A DNA stretch of 34,512 bases from JANOAR01 sp031411235 (GTDB taxonomy: Bacteria > Verrucomicrobiota > Verrucomicrobiia > Verrucomicrobiales > Verrucomicrobiaceae): positions 1-34,512 of the forward strand of contig JANOAR010000003.1 in NCBI GenBank assembly GCA_031411235.1, written 5' to 3'. The translations under genes and the position numbers were made by a program. Below, piece after piece: positions 1-8,300 of this stretch (its first letter is position 1; each line of letters begins with the position of its first letter). Below the pieces are notes generated by a model. The model was not told where the DNA came from, made no database searches, and saw only the letters and a program-made list of their open reading frames with translations.

Positions 1-132
1 GAGATGACCGCCAGCCTGCTCAAAGCCCACCCCGCCAAAGCCTCCATCCGCCTGAAACGCAAACGCGCTGCCCTCGACCCTACCTTTCGCCATCAACTCC
101 TCGCTCTCATCCCCCTCAGTTTTGATGCGTAA
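1..132 (+). CDS. C-terminal end of an unidentified protein (truncated by window edge)
   Basis: Frame 1 is open from the first base to a TAA at 130-132 and gives 43 residues ending LLALIPLSFDA. The segment is basic (for example RLKRKRAALD) and carries no motif I recognise, so no function is offered. It runs in the same direction as metK, 114 bases upstream of it. The reading frame could be chance because so little is visible, although the codon third positions are C/G-rich like those of the real genes here. Confidence 0.4.
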   Translation, partial: EMTASLLKAHPAKASIRLKRKRAALDPTFRHQLLALIPLSFDA

Positions 133-246
133 GCCCTGGCCCTGCTGGTAGCCCCACGATTTCAGAATTGACGGCAAGGCCCATGAATGGCACCTATCAA
201 CGCATCACCATCTATCAATATATAGTTAACCACAGCACCACACTCC
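133..246 (+). promoter_or_regulatory. Upstream region of metK
   Basis: This 114-base gap precedes metK. It contains TTGACG at 168-173, a good -35 hexamer, followed by AT-rich sequence at 211-229, but no convincing -10 element lies at 16-18 bases. The start codon has no Shine-Dalgarno sequence (the bases before ATG are CACCACACTCC). I looked for the conserved cores of the common SAM and SAH riboswitches, which often sit before metK, and did not recognise one. The promoter call is weak. Confidence 0.25.
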
Positions 247-1464
247 ATGTCACGCTCATACATTTTTTCCTCTGAGTCCGTCGGCGAAGGCCATCCCGAC
301 AAAGTTTGCGATACCATCTCCGACGCCATCCTCGACGCTTGCTTGGCCATCGACCCCAAGAGCCGCGTGGCTTGTGAAACCTTCGCCAAGAGCAACATCG
401 TGGTCGTCGGTGGCGAGATCACCATCCCCAAGCTCCAGGACAAAAAGAAGTGCACCACCAAGCCCATCGACGAAGTCATCAACGTCGGCAAAGTGATCCG
501 CGATGCGGTGCGCGGCATCGGCTACACGAACGACGACGACGTCTTCCACGCTGACAAACTTTTCATCAACAACTACCTCACCATCCAGAGCCCCGACATC
601 GCGCAGGGCGTGGATGCCGCAGGTGCCGATGGCAAAAAACATGCTGAACAAGGCGCTGGCGACCAGGGCATCATGTTTGGTTATGCCTGCGATGAGACGC
701 CCGAGCTGATGCCCGCGCCGATCATGTTTGCCCATCGCCTGGGCCGCGAGCTGACGAAGATTCGCAAGGCTGGCAAGGTCGCCAAGTGGCTGCGCCCCGA
801 TGCGAAGTCGCAGGTCTCCGTGGAGTATGTGGATGGCAAGCCGACACGCATCGTCAACGTCGTCATCAGCACCCAGCACGCCGCCAGCGTGGAGCACGCC
901 GAGATCGAGAAATTCTGCATCGAGCAGATCATCAAGAAGGTGCTGCCGAAGGGCATGTTGACCAAGGACACCGAGTACCTCATCAACCCCACGGGCAAGT
1001 TTGTCGTCGGTGGCCCCCAGGGCGATAGCGGCCTGACCGGGCGCAAAATCATCGTCGATACCTACGGCGGCATGGGCCGTCACGGCGGTGGTGCTTTCTC
1101 CGGCAAAGACCCGAGCAAAGTGGATCGCAGCGCCGCCTACATGGGCCGCTGGGTGGCAAAGAATGTCGTCGCCGCTGGCCTCGCCTCGAAGTGCGAAGTG
1201 CAGTTCGCCTATGCCATCGGTCACCCGCAGCCCGTGAGCGTGCATGTGGATAGCTTTGGCACAGGCAGCATCGACGATGGTGCCATCCTCGACGCCGTGC
1301 TGAAGGTCTTCTCCTTCAAGCCCGCTGACATCGTGAAGCAGCTCAACCTGCTGCGCCCCATCTACTCGAAGACCACCAACTATGGCCACTTCGGCAAGGA
1401 TGATGTGGATCTCACCTGGGAGAGCACCAGCAAGGCCGATGCTCTCAAGAAGGCGGCGAAGTAG
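247..1464 (+). CDS. metK: S-adenosylmethionine synthetase (methionine adenosyltransferase)
   Basis: The enzyme makes S-adenosylmethionine from ATP and methionine in the cytoplasm, supplying methylation reactions including that of the downstream rRNA methyltransferase. The 405-residue length is normal for the family. The N-terminal signature GEGHPDKVCD lies at residues 13-22 and holds the catalytic His and a metal-binding Asp. The methionine/ATP loop GAGDQG is at about 136-141, and the glycine-rich GGAFSGKDPSKVDRSAAY segment, typical of the C-terminal domain, is at about 281-298. The ATG at 247 is chosen because the family normally begins a few residues before the SSESVGEGHPDK segment. A long antisense frame across this gene comes from its codon bias and is not a gene. 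Identification is secure. Confidence 0.98.
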   Translation: MSRSYIFSSESVGEGHPDKVCDTISDAILDACLAIDPKSRVACETFAKSNIVVVGGEITIPKLQDKKKCTTKPIDEVINVGKVIRDAVRGIGYTNDDDVFHADKLFINNYLTIQSPDIAQGVDAAGADGKKHAEQGAGDQGIMFGYACDETPELMPAPIMFAHRLGRELTKIRKAGKVAKWLRPDAKSQVSVEYVDGKPTRIVNVVISTQHAASVEHAEIEKFCIEQIIKKVLPKGMLTKDTEYLINPTGKFVVGGPQGDSGLTGRKIIVDTYGGMGRHGGGAFSGKDPSKVDRSAAYMGRWVAKNVVAAGLASKCEVQFAYAIGHPQPVSVHVDSFGTGSIDDGAILDAVLKVFSFKPADIVKQLNLLRPIYSKTTNYGHFGKDDVDLTWESTSKADALKKAAK

Positions 1465-1484
1465 CCCGCCATCTGCATCCTCTG

Positions 1485-1510
1485 CTGCGGTACTCGCAAG
1501 AGTGCCGTAG
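1485..1510. repeat. Intergenic hairpin after metK
   Basis: CTGCGGTACTC, the loop GCAA, then GAGTGCCGTAG form an 11-bp stem that includes two G-U wobbles in the plus-strand RNA. It lies 20 bases after the metK stop. No T-run follows, so it is not a textbook rho-independent terminator; it could still be a 3'-end stabilising hairpin. The left arm GCGGTACTC recurs at 4252-4260 without the right arm. The rest of the 197-base gap up to 1661 shows nothing I recognise. Confidence 0.4.
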
Positions 1511-1661
1511 CCGGGCTGTGGCTTTGCATTCAAGCGCGAAGCCACTCCCCTTATTCCTTGAACCTTGCCGCTTGTCCCTCTTTGCGTGCTTTGCCATCAC
1601 GCCTGCCTTGTGAAGGCACCGCCTAGTTGCAAACGAGGCTCACATCACCATTCTCAGCGTC

Positions 1662-2231
1662 GTGAATAACGCCCGCGCCAACCGACATGCTCGCACCGAC
1701 AACGACATTCCTGCCTATGAGGAGGAGGACATTGATGCCCTTCTCGAAGGCAAAGCCGAGCCGTTGGTGCTGATTCTCGACTGCATCCAGGATCCGCATA
1801 ATCTGGGAGCCTGCCTGCGCACGGCGGATGCGGCGGGCTGCGCGATGGTGGTGCTGCCGAAGGATAAATCCGCTCCCATCACGGAAACCGTGCGCCGTGT
1901 TTCCTGCGGTGGTGCCGAGAATGTGCCCATCGTTCGCGTGACCAATCTAGCGCGTGCCATGAAGCGCCTGAAGGAGCTGGGCGTATGGATCGTGGGCACC
2001 GCAGACGAGACGGCGCAATCCCTCTACGAACTGGATTTGAAAGGGCCAATCGCCATCGTCATGGGCGCGGAAGGCAGCGGCATGAGACGACTGACCGAAG
2101 AGAACTGCGACTTCCTCGCCCGCATCCCGATGGGCGGCAAAGTGGAATGTCTCAATGTCTCAGTAGCGACTGGCGTGTGCTTGTTTGAAGCGATGCGCCA
2201 GCGCCTGCCGGTGAGGGTGAAGACGAAGTAG
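1662..2231 (+). CDS. TrmH/SpoU-family RNA 2'-O-methyltransferase, RlmB-like, lacking the usual N-terminal domain
   Basis: A 189-residue SPOUT methyltransferase expected to use S-adenosylmethionine to methylate a ribose 2'-OH. All three TrmH motifs are present: the NLGACLRTADAAG region at about residues 46-58 (conserved Asn and Arg), the MGAEGSGM loop near 133-140, and the knotted IPMGG...LNVSVATG segment near 155-172. The sequence follows E. coli RlmB (23S rRNA Gm2251) closely across this domain. Typical RlmB has about 245 residues with an L30e-like RNA-binding domain first; here only about 30 residues precede the catalytic part. The start is a GTG at 1662; the frame runs back only to a TGA at 1611-1613 with no ATG, GTG or TTG, so the short form is not a mis-chosen start. 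The exact rRNA target is inferred, so no gene symbol is assigned. Confidence 0.88.
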   Translation: MNNARANRHARTDNDIPAYEEEDIDALLEGKAEPLVLILDCIQDPHNLGACLRTADAAGCAMVVLPKDKSAPITETVRRVSCGGAENVPIVRVTNLARAMKRLKELGVWIVGTADETAQSLYELDLKGPIAIVMGAEGSGMRRLTEENCDFLARIPMGGKVECLNVSVATGVCLFEAMRQRLPVRVKTK

Positions 2232-2558
2232 TGAGCTAATCCACTCATGCTCAAACTGCTCCGCAGAAATCTGCTGATGCTCTGCCGGAACAAAAGTCCC
2301 GCCGCAATCAACAATGAATCCGTGATTGTCGCGCCAAGGGCCAATAGCCAGAACGCTCTGATGTGCGTCCAAACCAACCTCACGCAATGGCTCTCCTGTC
2401 GCCTCCTCAATCTCGACGTGCCACATAACGATCTCACCGTAGAAACGCTCGAAGTCGGGGTTGGCTGCGGGCAAGACACGCTGAAGAAGACGAACAAACC
2501 AACCTGGCTGTGAACTGCCAGAAGACTTCGGCATCGGGATGCAAATGTAGGTGTTCAC
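2160..2558 (-). CDS. Hypothetical protein, 132 aa
   Basis: A soluble-looking 132-residue protein with no motif I recognise. Its composition is protein-like: acidic and aromatic stretches such as NPDFERFYGEIVMWHVEIEE near residues 34-53, followed by GPWRDNHGFIVDCGG. It starts at a GTG (2556-2558); an internal Met at residue 9 is the alternative. Its last 72 bases overlap the 3' end of the RlmB-like gene on the opposite strand. It follows the 131-aa membrane protein in the same direction after a 153-base gap, so the pair may be co-transcribed. There is no transmembrane segment and no signal peptide. The existence of the gene is likely, its role unknown. Confidence 0.6.
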   Translation of the reverse strand: MNTYICIPMPKSSGSSQPGWFVRLLQRVLPAANPDFERFYGEIVMWHVEIEEATGEPLREVGLDAHQSVLAIGPWRDNHGFIVDCGGTFVPAEHQQISAEQFEHEWISSLLRLHPHRQALAHRFKQAHASRY

Positions 2559-2643
2559 GAGATGCGATCGTTAGGCGACGTTGGGTTCATTGCGCCATTC
2601 GGTATCTGGATCGTCGCAGAAGACAAAGTAACGGCTCAAGTTA

Positions 2644-2664
2644 GCGTCCCAGCCTACGGGACGC
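2644..2664. repeat. Perfect 7-bp hairpin between two small genes
   Basis: GCGTCCC, loop AGCCTAC, GGGACGC is a perfect inverted repeat in the 153-base gap between the two small minus-strand genes. No T-run follows on either strand, so a terminator is not supported. It looks like the core of a REP-type intergenic repeat, but I see no second copy in this window. Confidence 0.45.
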
Positions 2665-2711
2665 GTGGATTGCGATTGGATTACGAAGGTCGGGTTTGCC
2701 GCTGCGCATGT

Positions 2712-3107
2712 TTAGGCGTCGGGGTTCGTTTCATAACGGTGCAAAGTGATACAGGCGCGGACAAACACCGTGATACTAGCCGCGCCAAAAACATACATGA
2801 GCACTCGTCCTGCGATGAGCGAAAAATCTCCGCGAGGAGCTGGCTGCATGAAGAAGTGGAGAGCCTCAGCAAGCATAGTCATGGCCGCATACCAAGACAT
2901 CGCGAATATCAGGCAGTGGCGGAACGGACGCGGGCCAAAGGGCGGGCGATTGCAGAACGAGATAGTGAAAACGGTCAGCCACGGAATGAACAGAGCGCCC
3001 ATGACAAGCCAGTCCGGGAGGCGTGGGAAGATGCGATAATAAAACGCCCACTGTCCCATCGCCCCGATAAGGAAACCCCAACTTGCGATGCCCAGTGTGT
3101 TCATCAT
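2712..3107 (-). CDS. Small integral membrane protein of unknown function, 131 aa
   Basis: Four hydrophobic segments can be read: about residues 5-24 (GIASWGFLIGAMGQWAFYY), 32-52 (DWLVMGALFIPWLTVFTIS), 64-84 (CLIFAMSWYAAMTMLAEALH) and 97-118 (IAGRVLMYVFGAASITVFVRA). Basic residues between them fit an inner-membrane protein of four helices. The start is the double Met at 3107/3104; no Shine-Dalgarno is visible. No family is recognised. Its two ends are flanked by an imperfect inverted repeat built around TAGGCGTC (about 2701-2720 and 3107-3126). Confidence 0.65.
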   Translation of the reverse strand: MMNTLGIASWGFLIGAMGQWAFYYRIFPRLPDWLVMGALFIPWLTVFTISFCNRPPFGPRPFRHCLIFAMSWYAAMTMLAEALHFFMQPAPRGDFSLIAGRVLMYVFGAASITVFVRACITLHRYETNPDA

Positions 3108-3153
3108 GCGAAGACGCCTATCATGTGCTTAACCAACTAAGCCTTTCAGAGTC

Positions 3154-4176
3154 TCACTCCGCCTCATCGTCGGCTGCCTTTGCCCGGGCTTCGCGTTTGG
3201 CCAGTGCTAGATCGGCATCGACCATGATGTGGACGAGTTCTTTGAATTTCACTTTGGGCTCCCAGCCAAGCTGGCGCTTGGCTTTGGCGGGGTCGCCGAT
3301 GAGCAGTTCCACCTCGGCGGGGCGCTCGTAGCGGGCGTCGTATTTGACGTATTTTTCCCAATCGAGATCGAGACGGGCGAAGGTTTCCTGGACGAATTCT
3401 TTGACGGTGTGCGTCTCGTTGGTGGCGACGACGTAGTCATCGGGTTTGTCCATTTGCAGCATCATCCACATCATCTCGACGTACTCCTTGGCATAGCCCC
3501 AGTCGCGCTTGGCGTCCATGTTGCCGAGGTACAGATGCTCTTGAAGACCCATCTTGATGCGCGTGGCGGCGCGGGTGATTTTGCGGGTGACAAAGGTCTC
3601 GCCGCGACGTGGTGATTCGTGGTTGAAGAGGATGCCATTGCTGGCGTGTAGCCCGTAGCTTTCGCGGTAGTTCACCGTCAGCCAGTGGGCATAGACTTTG
3701 GCACAGGCGTAGGGCGAGCGTGGCCAGAAGGGGGTGGTCTCGGTCTGCGGGACTTCCTGGACTTTGCCGAACATCTCGGAGGAGGAGGCCTGGTAGTAGC
3801 GGACTTGGTCGTTGATGCCTGCTTCGCGAAGGGCTTCGAGAATGCGCAAGGCACCGAGCCCGACGATGTCGCCCGTGGACTCTGGCACGTCGAAGGAGAC
3901 GCGGACGTGGCTCTGGGCTCCGAGGTTGTAGATCTCGTCGGGCTTGAGTTGATAGAGGAGCTTCACGAGGGCGACGGAGTCGGTGAGGTCGCCGTAGTGG
4001 AGGATGAGCTTGGCTTTATCGACGTGCGGGTCTTGGTAGAGGTGGTCGATGCGACTGGTGTTGAAGGTGGAGGCGCGGCGGATGATGCCATGCACCTCGT
4101 AGCCCTTGGAGAGCAGGAGTTCGGCGAGGTAGGAACCGTCTTGGCCAGTGATGCCTGTGATGAGTGCGCGCTTCAT
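3154..4176 (-). CDS. gmd: GDP-mannose 4,6-dehydratase
   Basis: A cytoplasmic short-chain dehydrogenase/reductase-type enzyme that turns GDP-D-mannose into GDP-4-keto-6-deoxy-D-mannose, the precursor of GDP-fucose, GDP-rhamnose and related surface sugars. The NAD(P)-binding motif TGITGQDG is at residues 7-14. The catalytic set sits where it does in the E. coli enzyme: Ser132 (Thr in E. coli) and Glu134 in SSSEMFG, with Tyr156 and Lys160 in PYACAK. The NHESPRRGETFVTRKI segment near residue 184 is a GMD hallmark. The 340-residue length is normal and the C-terminus is charged (REARAKAADDEAE). It lies 87 bases downstream of the two DUF4870 genes in the same direction. No GDP-fucose synthase or glycosyltransferase is encoded nearby in the window. 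Confidence 0.97.
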   Translation of the reverse strand: MKRALITGITGQDGSYLAELLLSKGYEVHGIIRRASTFNTSRIDHLYQDPHVDKAKLILHYGDLTDSVALVKLLYQLKPDEIYNLGAQSHVRVSFDVPESTGDIVGLGALRILEALREAGINDQVRYYQASSSEMFGKVQEVPQTETTPFWPRSPYACAKVYAHWLTVNYRESYGLHASNGILFNHESPRRGETFVTRKITRAATRIKMGLQEHLYLGNMDAKRDWGYAKEYVEMMWMMLQMDKPDDYVVATNETHTVKEFVQETFARLDLDWEKYVKYDARYERPAEVELLIGDPAKAKRQLGWEPKVKFKELVHIMVDADLALAKREARAKAADDEAE

Positions 4177-4199
4177 GGAGTGGTAAAAAGAGCCGCGAC

Positions 4200-4219
4200 T
4201 CTACCCGCCGTTGGGTAGA
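4200..4219 (-). terminator. Weak hairpin between DUF4870 gene and gmd
   Basis: A 7-bp perfect stem (TCTACCC / GGGTAGA, 6-base loop) lies 24 bases before the gmd start. On the minus strand it is followed 14 bases later by CTCTTTTTACC. This could be a weak attenuator between the DUF4870 genes and gmd. The distance between stem and T-run makes the call tentative. Confidence 0.3.
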
Positions 4220-4263
4220 AGCGTCAATGAAGGATCGGTCAAACCTCCGCCGCGGTACTCAGA

Positions 4264-4674
4264 CTAAAAGAACCGCAAGATATACGGGAAGCGATAAATC
4301 AGCCCGTCCGAGGCCTTCACCAAACCGATGATGGTGAAGATCAGCGAACCAACACCGACAACGAAGAGCATCGGGAAACCAATGAGAATGATGCAAAGCA
4401 GAGCGCTCACCATCGCATAGATGAGCACCGAGACTTGGAAGTTCATCAGCTCGCGGCCCTGCGCATCGAGGTAGGCGCTGATGTCCTTTTTCATCAGCCA
4501 GATGACCAACGGGCCGATGATGGGGAAGCCTACCAAGCCAAGGACATGCATGACGATGGCGAGGGTCTTCTCGTCCTGCGATGTCGCGGTGATGGCGGGA
4601 AACTGCGGGGGAGGCGGAGCCGATGGTGTGGGGCTCGGCGTTGGCTCGAAGGGCGGAGGCTCGGGGTCATTCAT
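4264..4674 (-). CDS. DUF4870 (Tic20-like) membrane protein with proline-rich N-terminus
   Basis: A 136-residue inner-membrane protein. Residues 1-25 are Pro-rich (PPPFEPTPSPTPSAPPPPQ). Then follows the DUF4870 pattern: EKTLAIVMHVLGLVGFPIIGP with the first helix, a conserved polar link (SAYLDAQGRELMNFQVSV), a double helix (LIYAMVSALLCIILIGFPMLFVVGVGSLIFTIIGLVKASDG) and the closing YRFPYILRFF. The biochemical role of this family is not established. It is 21 bases downstream of a second, longer family member, so the two are probably co-transcribed, and both follow the giant protease genes. No Shine-Dalgarno is seen before the ATG. Confidence 0.87.
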   Translation of the reverse strand: MNDPEPPPFEPTPSPTPSAPPPPQFPAITATSQDEKTLAIVMHVLGLVGFPIIGPLVIWLMKKDISAYLDAQGRELMNFQVSVLIYAMVSALLCIILIGFPMLFVVGVGSLIFTIIGLVKASDGLIYRFPYILRFF

Positions 4675-4695
4675 GGTTGTGTGTCGAGTGTGGGT

Positions 4696-5307
4696 TTATT
4701 TGATCAGACGCAGCGTGAAGGGATAGCGATACAGCTTGCCCTCGGTTGCCTTGACGGCACCGACGACGGCCATTACGCCAGCGGCGATGGCGACGAAGGG
4801 ATTGAGACAGCCGCAAACTAGATAACCCAGCAATGAAGCGAGGCCGACACCGAGGCTAAAATTGACGACCTCTTTGCCATGTTCATTGAGGTAGCTGTTG
4901 TCGCTGCGGAGGTAGAGCCAGAGGCCCAGCGGTGGCAGGACATTGAGGAAGGGCACATGGATAAACAGCAGCCCTAGTGTGGGCAGGAGGTGCATCAAGA
5001 TGCCGAGCGAGTTGTCCGACTTGTTGGCGGGGCGCACGCTGTCATCGCCAGGAATCTCGGGCGACTTGGACGAAGCTGCGGCCATGAATTTTTGCAGCAT
5101 GTCCTTGCCTATTTGGGTGGCGTTGGCGCTTGCGGGATCCATGCTAGGCCCCTTGGGCGACGTCTCGTCGGGTACCTCAGGGGGCGAGGGCGCACTGCTC
5201 GGTGGTGGCACCTCGGGGGGCATCGGCGCGGTGGGCGGAGGAAGGTCGGGCGCTGCGGGCGGGCTGCCTTTGGCATCTGGAAGCACTGGCGGGGGGAGGT
5301 CACTCAT
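4696..5307 (-). CDS. DUF4870 membrane protein with long proline-rich N-terminus
   Basis: A longer relative of the neighbouring DUF4870 gene. I choose the ATG at 5307 (MSDLPPPVLP, 203 residues), since the upstream 23 codons back to 5376 read as basic, out-of-family sequence; the longer start cannot be excluded. The first 65 or so residues are Pro-rich, followed by a charged linker and then the membrane domain, beginning SLGILMHLLPTLGLLFIHVPFL, with the conserved SYLNEHGKEVVNFSLGVGLAS link and the terminal YRYPFTLRLIK. Its start is 76 bases downstream of the 1702-aa subtilase stop, so it may be the distal part of that transcript. Function unknown. The Pro-rich tails could bind partners in the cytoplasm or envelope; this is inference only. 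Confidence 0.85.
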   Translation of the reverse strand: MSDLPPPVLPDAKGSPPAAPDLPPPTAPMPPEVPPPSSAPSPPEVPDETSPKGPSMDPASANATQIGKDMLQKFMAAASSKSPEIPGDDSVRPANKSDNSLGILMHLLPTLGLLFIHVPFLNVLPPLGLWLYLRSDNSYLNEHGKEVVNFSLGVGLASLLGYLVCGCLNPFVAIAAGVMAVVGAVKATEGKLYRYPFTLRLIK

Positions 5308-5383
5308 GGTGCTCGAATCGTATCGGGCCGACTCGCCGATGCAAGCCCGCAACCGGGGCGCAAACGCGTGCGCCACCCAGGAT

Positions 5384-8300
5384 TCACTTCCGCTGAATCC
5401 TCAGCCGCATGAACTGGCGCGGGGCGTCGTCCAGCGCCGTCGTTGAGTAAACCTCTAGCACCTCTGCGGTATCGAGCACGGTGATGGTATGTGGGTCACC
5501 ACTGCGCCAAGTAAGGAGATCGGTGGAGACTTCCACGATGTAGTCGATGTCTTGGCGGATACCATCGTTGCGGCTGACGGTGTAGGCGGGGTAGCGCTTG
5601 CCCGAGGTGAGATCTACGGTGGGCGTACTGAAGAGTTGCACCTCGCCGCCAGTGCTTTCGTTCTCGGCTGATGCTGCAATGGTGTCGATACGTGAAGTGG
5701 GAATGGCTTGCGAGTTGTGGGAGTGAGGATCTAGGCCAAGGGCATATTCGATGAGATTCGTGACACCGTCATCATCAGGGTCAGCACCGTCAGAGGATGC
5801 TGTCTCGATGAGGTCGGCTGCAGAAAAATTGGCAAGCAGCCAGGAGTTGGAGATTTCACCAGTGCCCAAAGTTGACATCACCGTGGAAGCTCCGGCCAAA
5901 CCCACGACATCACACGGAAACGATGCCCAGGCATCGCCATCACCGAGAAAACCGATTGCGCCGTACCCCCACCCAAAGACCGAACCATCGGTCGTCACGG
6001 CGAATGTTGTAGCACTTATGGATGACAGCTCCTTGACGGACTTCATTCCGAGGACAGGTGTCGGAACATTTAGCGAGGGGGAAGTCGCCGGATCCGCCGC
6101 ACGTAAGTGTTTTGCAAAAAAATTTGTCTGTATGCCCCAGCACCATAGCTGGCCATCGGTGGCGGTAGTATAGTTAGCAAACTGTCCTGGAAAGACTTTG
6201 GAGATCGGAGGTAGCCCTGCCACTGCTACGGGCGTGCTTAGCACGCTGACCGGCCGGCTGGCATCCAGCATCGTATTGCCATCGCTGGCATTTTCACCCC
6301 AAGCCCACAGAGTTCCATCCGATTGGACGGCGAAGCTTTGATGCGCGATGGCGGCGACTTGGATGATGTTAGTCAGGCTCTGAATTCTTTGAGGAACGGG
6401 ACTGTCCTGCTGGGTGCCGTCGCCGAGCTGTCCCTTGTGGTTGCGACCCCAAGTAAAGACATGCCCGTTGCCATCAAGAGCGAGGCTGTGAAAATCTCCA
6501 ACAGCAACCTCAACAGCATCCTGGATGCCCGCCACCACAGTTGGGGATGACCGATTGGTCGTCGTGCCATCGCCGACTTGACCGTAGAAGTTTGCGCCCC
6601 ATGCACGCACACTGCCATCACTGAGGGCTGCAACGGCGTGCCCCTGGAATGCGCCGTCTGATGAACTGTTAGCCGTTTTGGGTGCAGCCAGAGAACGAGA
6701 GTTTGAGAGGAGTGTAATCCCCCCGGCTGCTGGGTTGAAGGTGCCAAGGCCAAGCTGGCCATGCTGATTGGCACCGCTAGCATGGACACTGCCGTCCGTC
6801 TTTATGCGGAACTTGAAACCGCCTTGATAGGAGACTCCATGAATCATGCGTGCGATGCTGTCACCCAGGTTGGGCTCCATTACCGGCAGGCGCCCAACCG
6901 CGTTGATATAGGTCTGGCCGCTTTCGCTGACAAAGTAGGTATTACTGGTAGAGGAGAACGATGAAATAGGGGGCAGGGCATTGATGCGCACGGGCAGTGT
7001 CTTATCTGCGAACCGCCCAATGCCAAGGCTTCCCGAAGCATTGTCGCCAAAGGTATGCACACCGCCGTCCGCTCCAATGACAAGGCTGAAGCGCCAGCCA
7101 GCTTGGCAGGAGGTCATGGGTTCCTCTCCGAGCGTCACAATTTCGGCGGGGGCTGCGGCAACGAATATGTCTTTGCCCAGTCCGCCTGAGCCTTGATCCA
7201 GGCCGCCCCAAGCCCAAACCCGGCCATCATTGTCCACAGCTAGGCGGTTCTCAAAGCCCGCGCACATCACGTTGATATTGCTCAGACCGGAACGCAAAAG
7301 GGGTGTCGCAGGCTGGTTGTTCGCGGACAATTCCAAGTAGGCGTTGCCCCATTCATAGACCAGTCCATCCGCTGTGACTGCGGCTGAATAACCCCAACTG
7401 GCAACCACAAACGTTGCTGGGGGCATCCCCTGCACCTGGGCCGGGACAGAGGTAAATCCCACTTTCAAGCCGTCTCCCAAAGCACCAACATCAACGCCTC
7501 CTCCAAGGGATCGGTCGCCCCAGCACCAGACCGTTCCGTCGGCCTTCAGGGCGATGGCATGCTGGGTTCCAGCTTGAACCTGAACCACGTTTGCAATCAA
7601 ACTGCTGGCGACGGGTGACAGATGCATGCTGGTATCGCCCACTCCTAGCTGGCCATTCGCATTCTTTCCCCAGCCCCACACCGTGCCATCCGCTCGCACG
7701 GCCAGCGCAAAGCCGCTGCCAGCACTGATCCAGGTGATGTCCGTGAGTCCTGTGATCTGGGCGGGCGACAGCTGGTAGGAGTCATTGGCCGTGCCTGCCC
7801 CCATTTCACCATTGGAGTTGCCACCCCAAGCCCACACGGTGCCATCAGCGCACAAAGCCAGCGCAAAGCCAGACGAACCCACGACGACCTGCAGCACGTC
7901 ACTCAGATTAGGGATCGCGGTCGGGGTTGAACGATTGGCCGTATCCCCGAGGCCCAACTGTCCTACCATGTTGTCTCCCCAGGCCCAGACCTTGCCTCCC
8001 TGCACGACCAGCACGCTGTTCCCGCCGCCCCTGCCGAAATCGCGCCCGGCAGCGGCACGTCCGACAATCGACATGGCACCTTGCAATGCTTCTGAACTCA
8101 CACCCGAGCCACCGGTGGAGCCGCCTCCGTTGACCAGGTTGGGCTGGTAAAGCTTGTCCACCATCTTTGCTATGTTGAGCCTGCCGCCGCTGAGGCACTT
8201 CTGATCCATAGATGTGACTTGATCCACCTGATCGATCAGGATCTGCCGTGCCTGAAGTTCAGTCAGGCTCGGCTGCCACAGGCGCAGCAGTGCCAGCGCC

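Noticed and set aside
256..1545. A 429-codon minus-strand open frame opposite metK
   Set aside because: It is the mirror of metK codon bias. The translation is a monotonous Asp/Val/Ala/Leu/His mix with no motif, while metK is certain.
2570..2576. GTTAGGC as an integron attC right end
   Set aside because: No matching RYYYAAC partner with L-box pairing was found within 60-140 bases, and no integrase gene is in the window. Kept only as a minor point in the small-gene finding.
4252..4260. GCGGTACTC shared with the hairpin at 1485-1510, as a dispersed repeat family
   Set aside because: Only a 9-base arm is shared and the other arm is missing. A match of this length is plausible by chance.
5930..7995. 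Repeated short GC-rich motifs (CCCCA-GCCCA type) as DNA repeats or regulatory sites
   Set aside because: They are the reverse complement of codons for the WAWG/WGxN core of the RCC1-like repeats, so protein repeats account for them.
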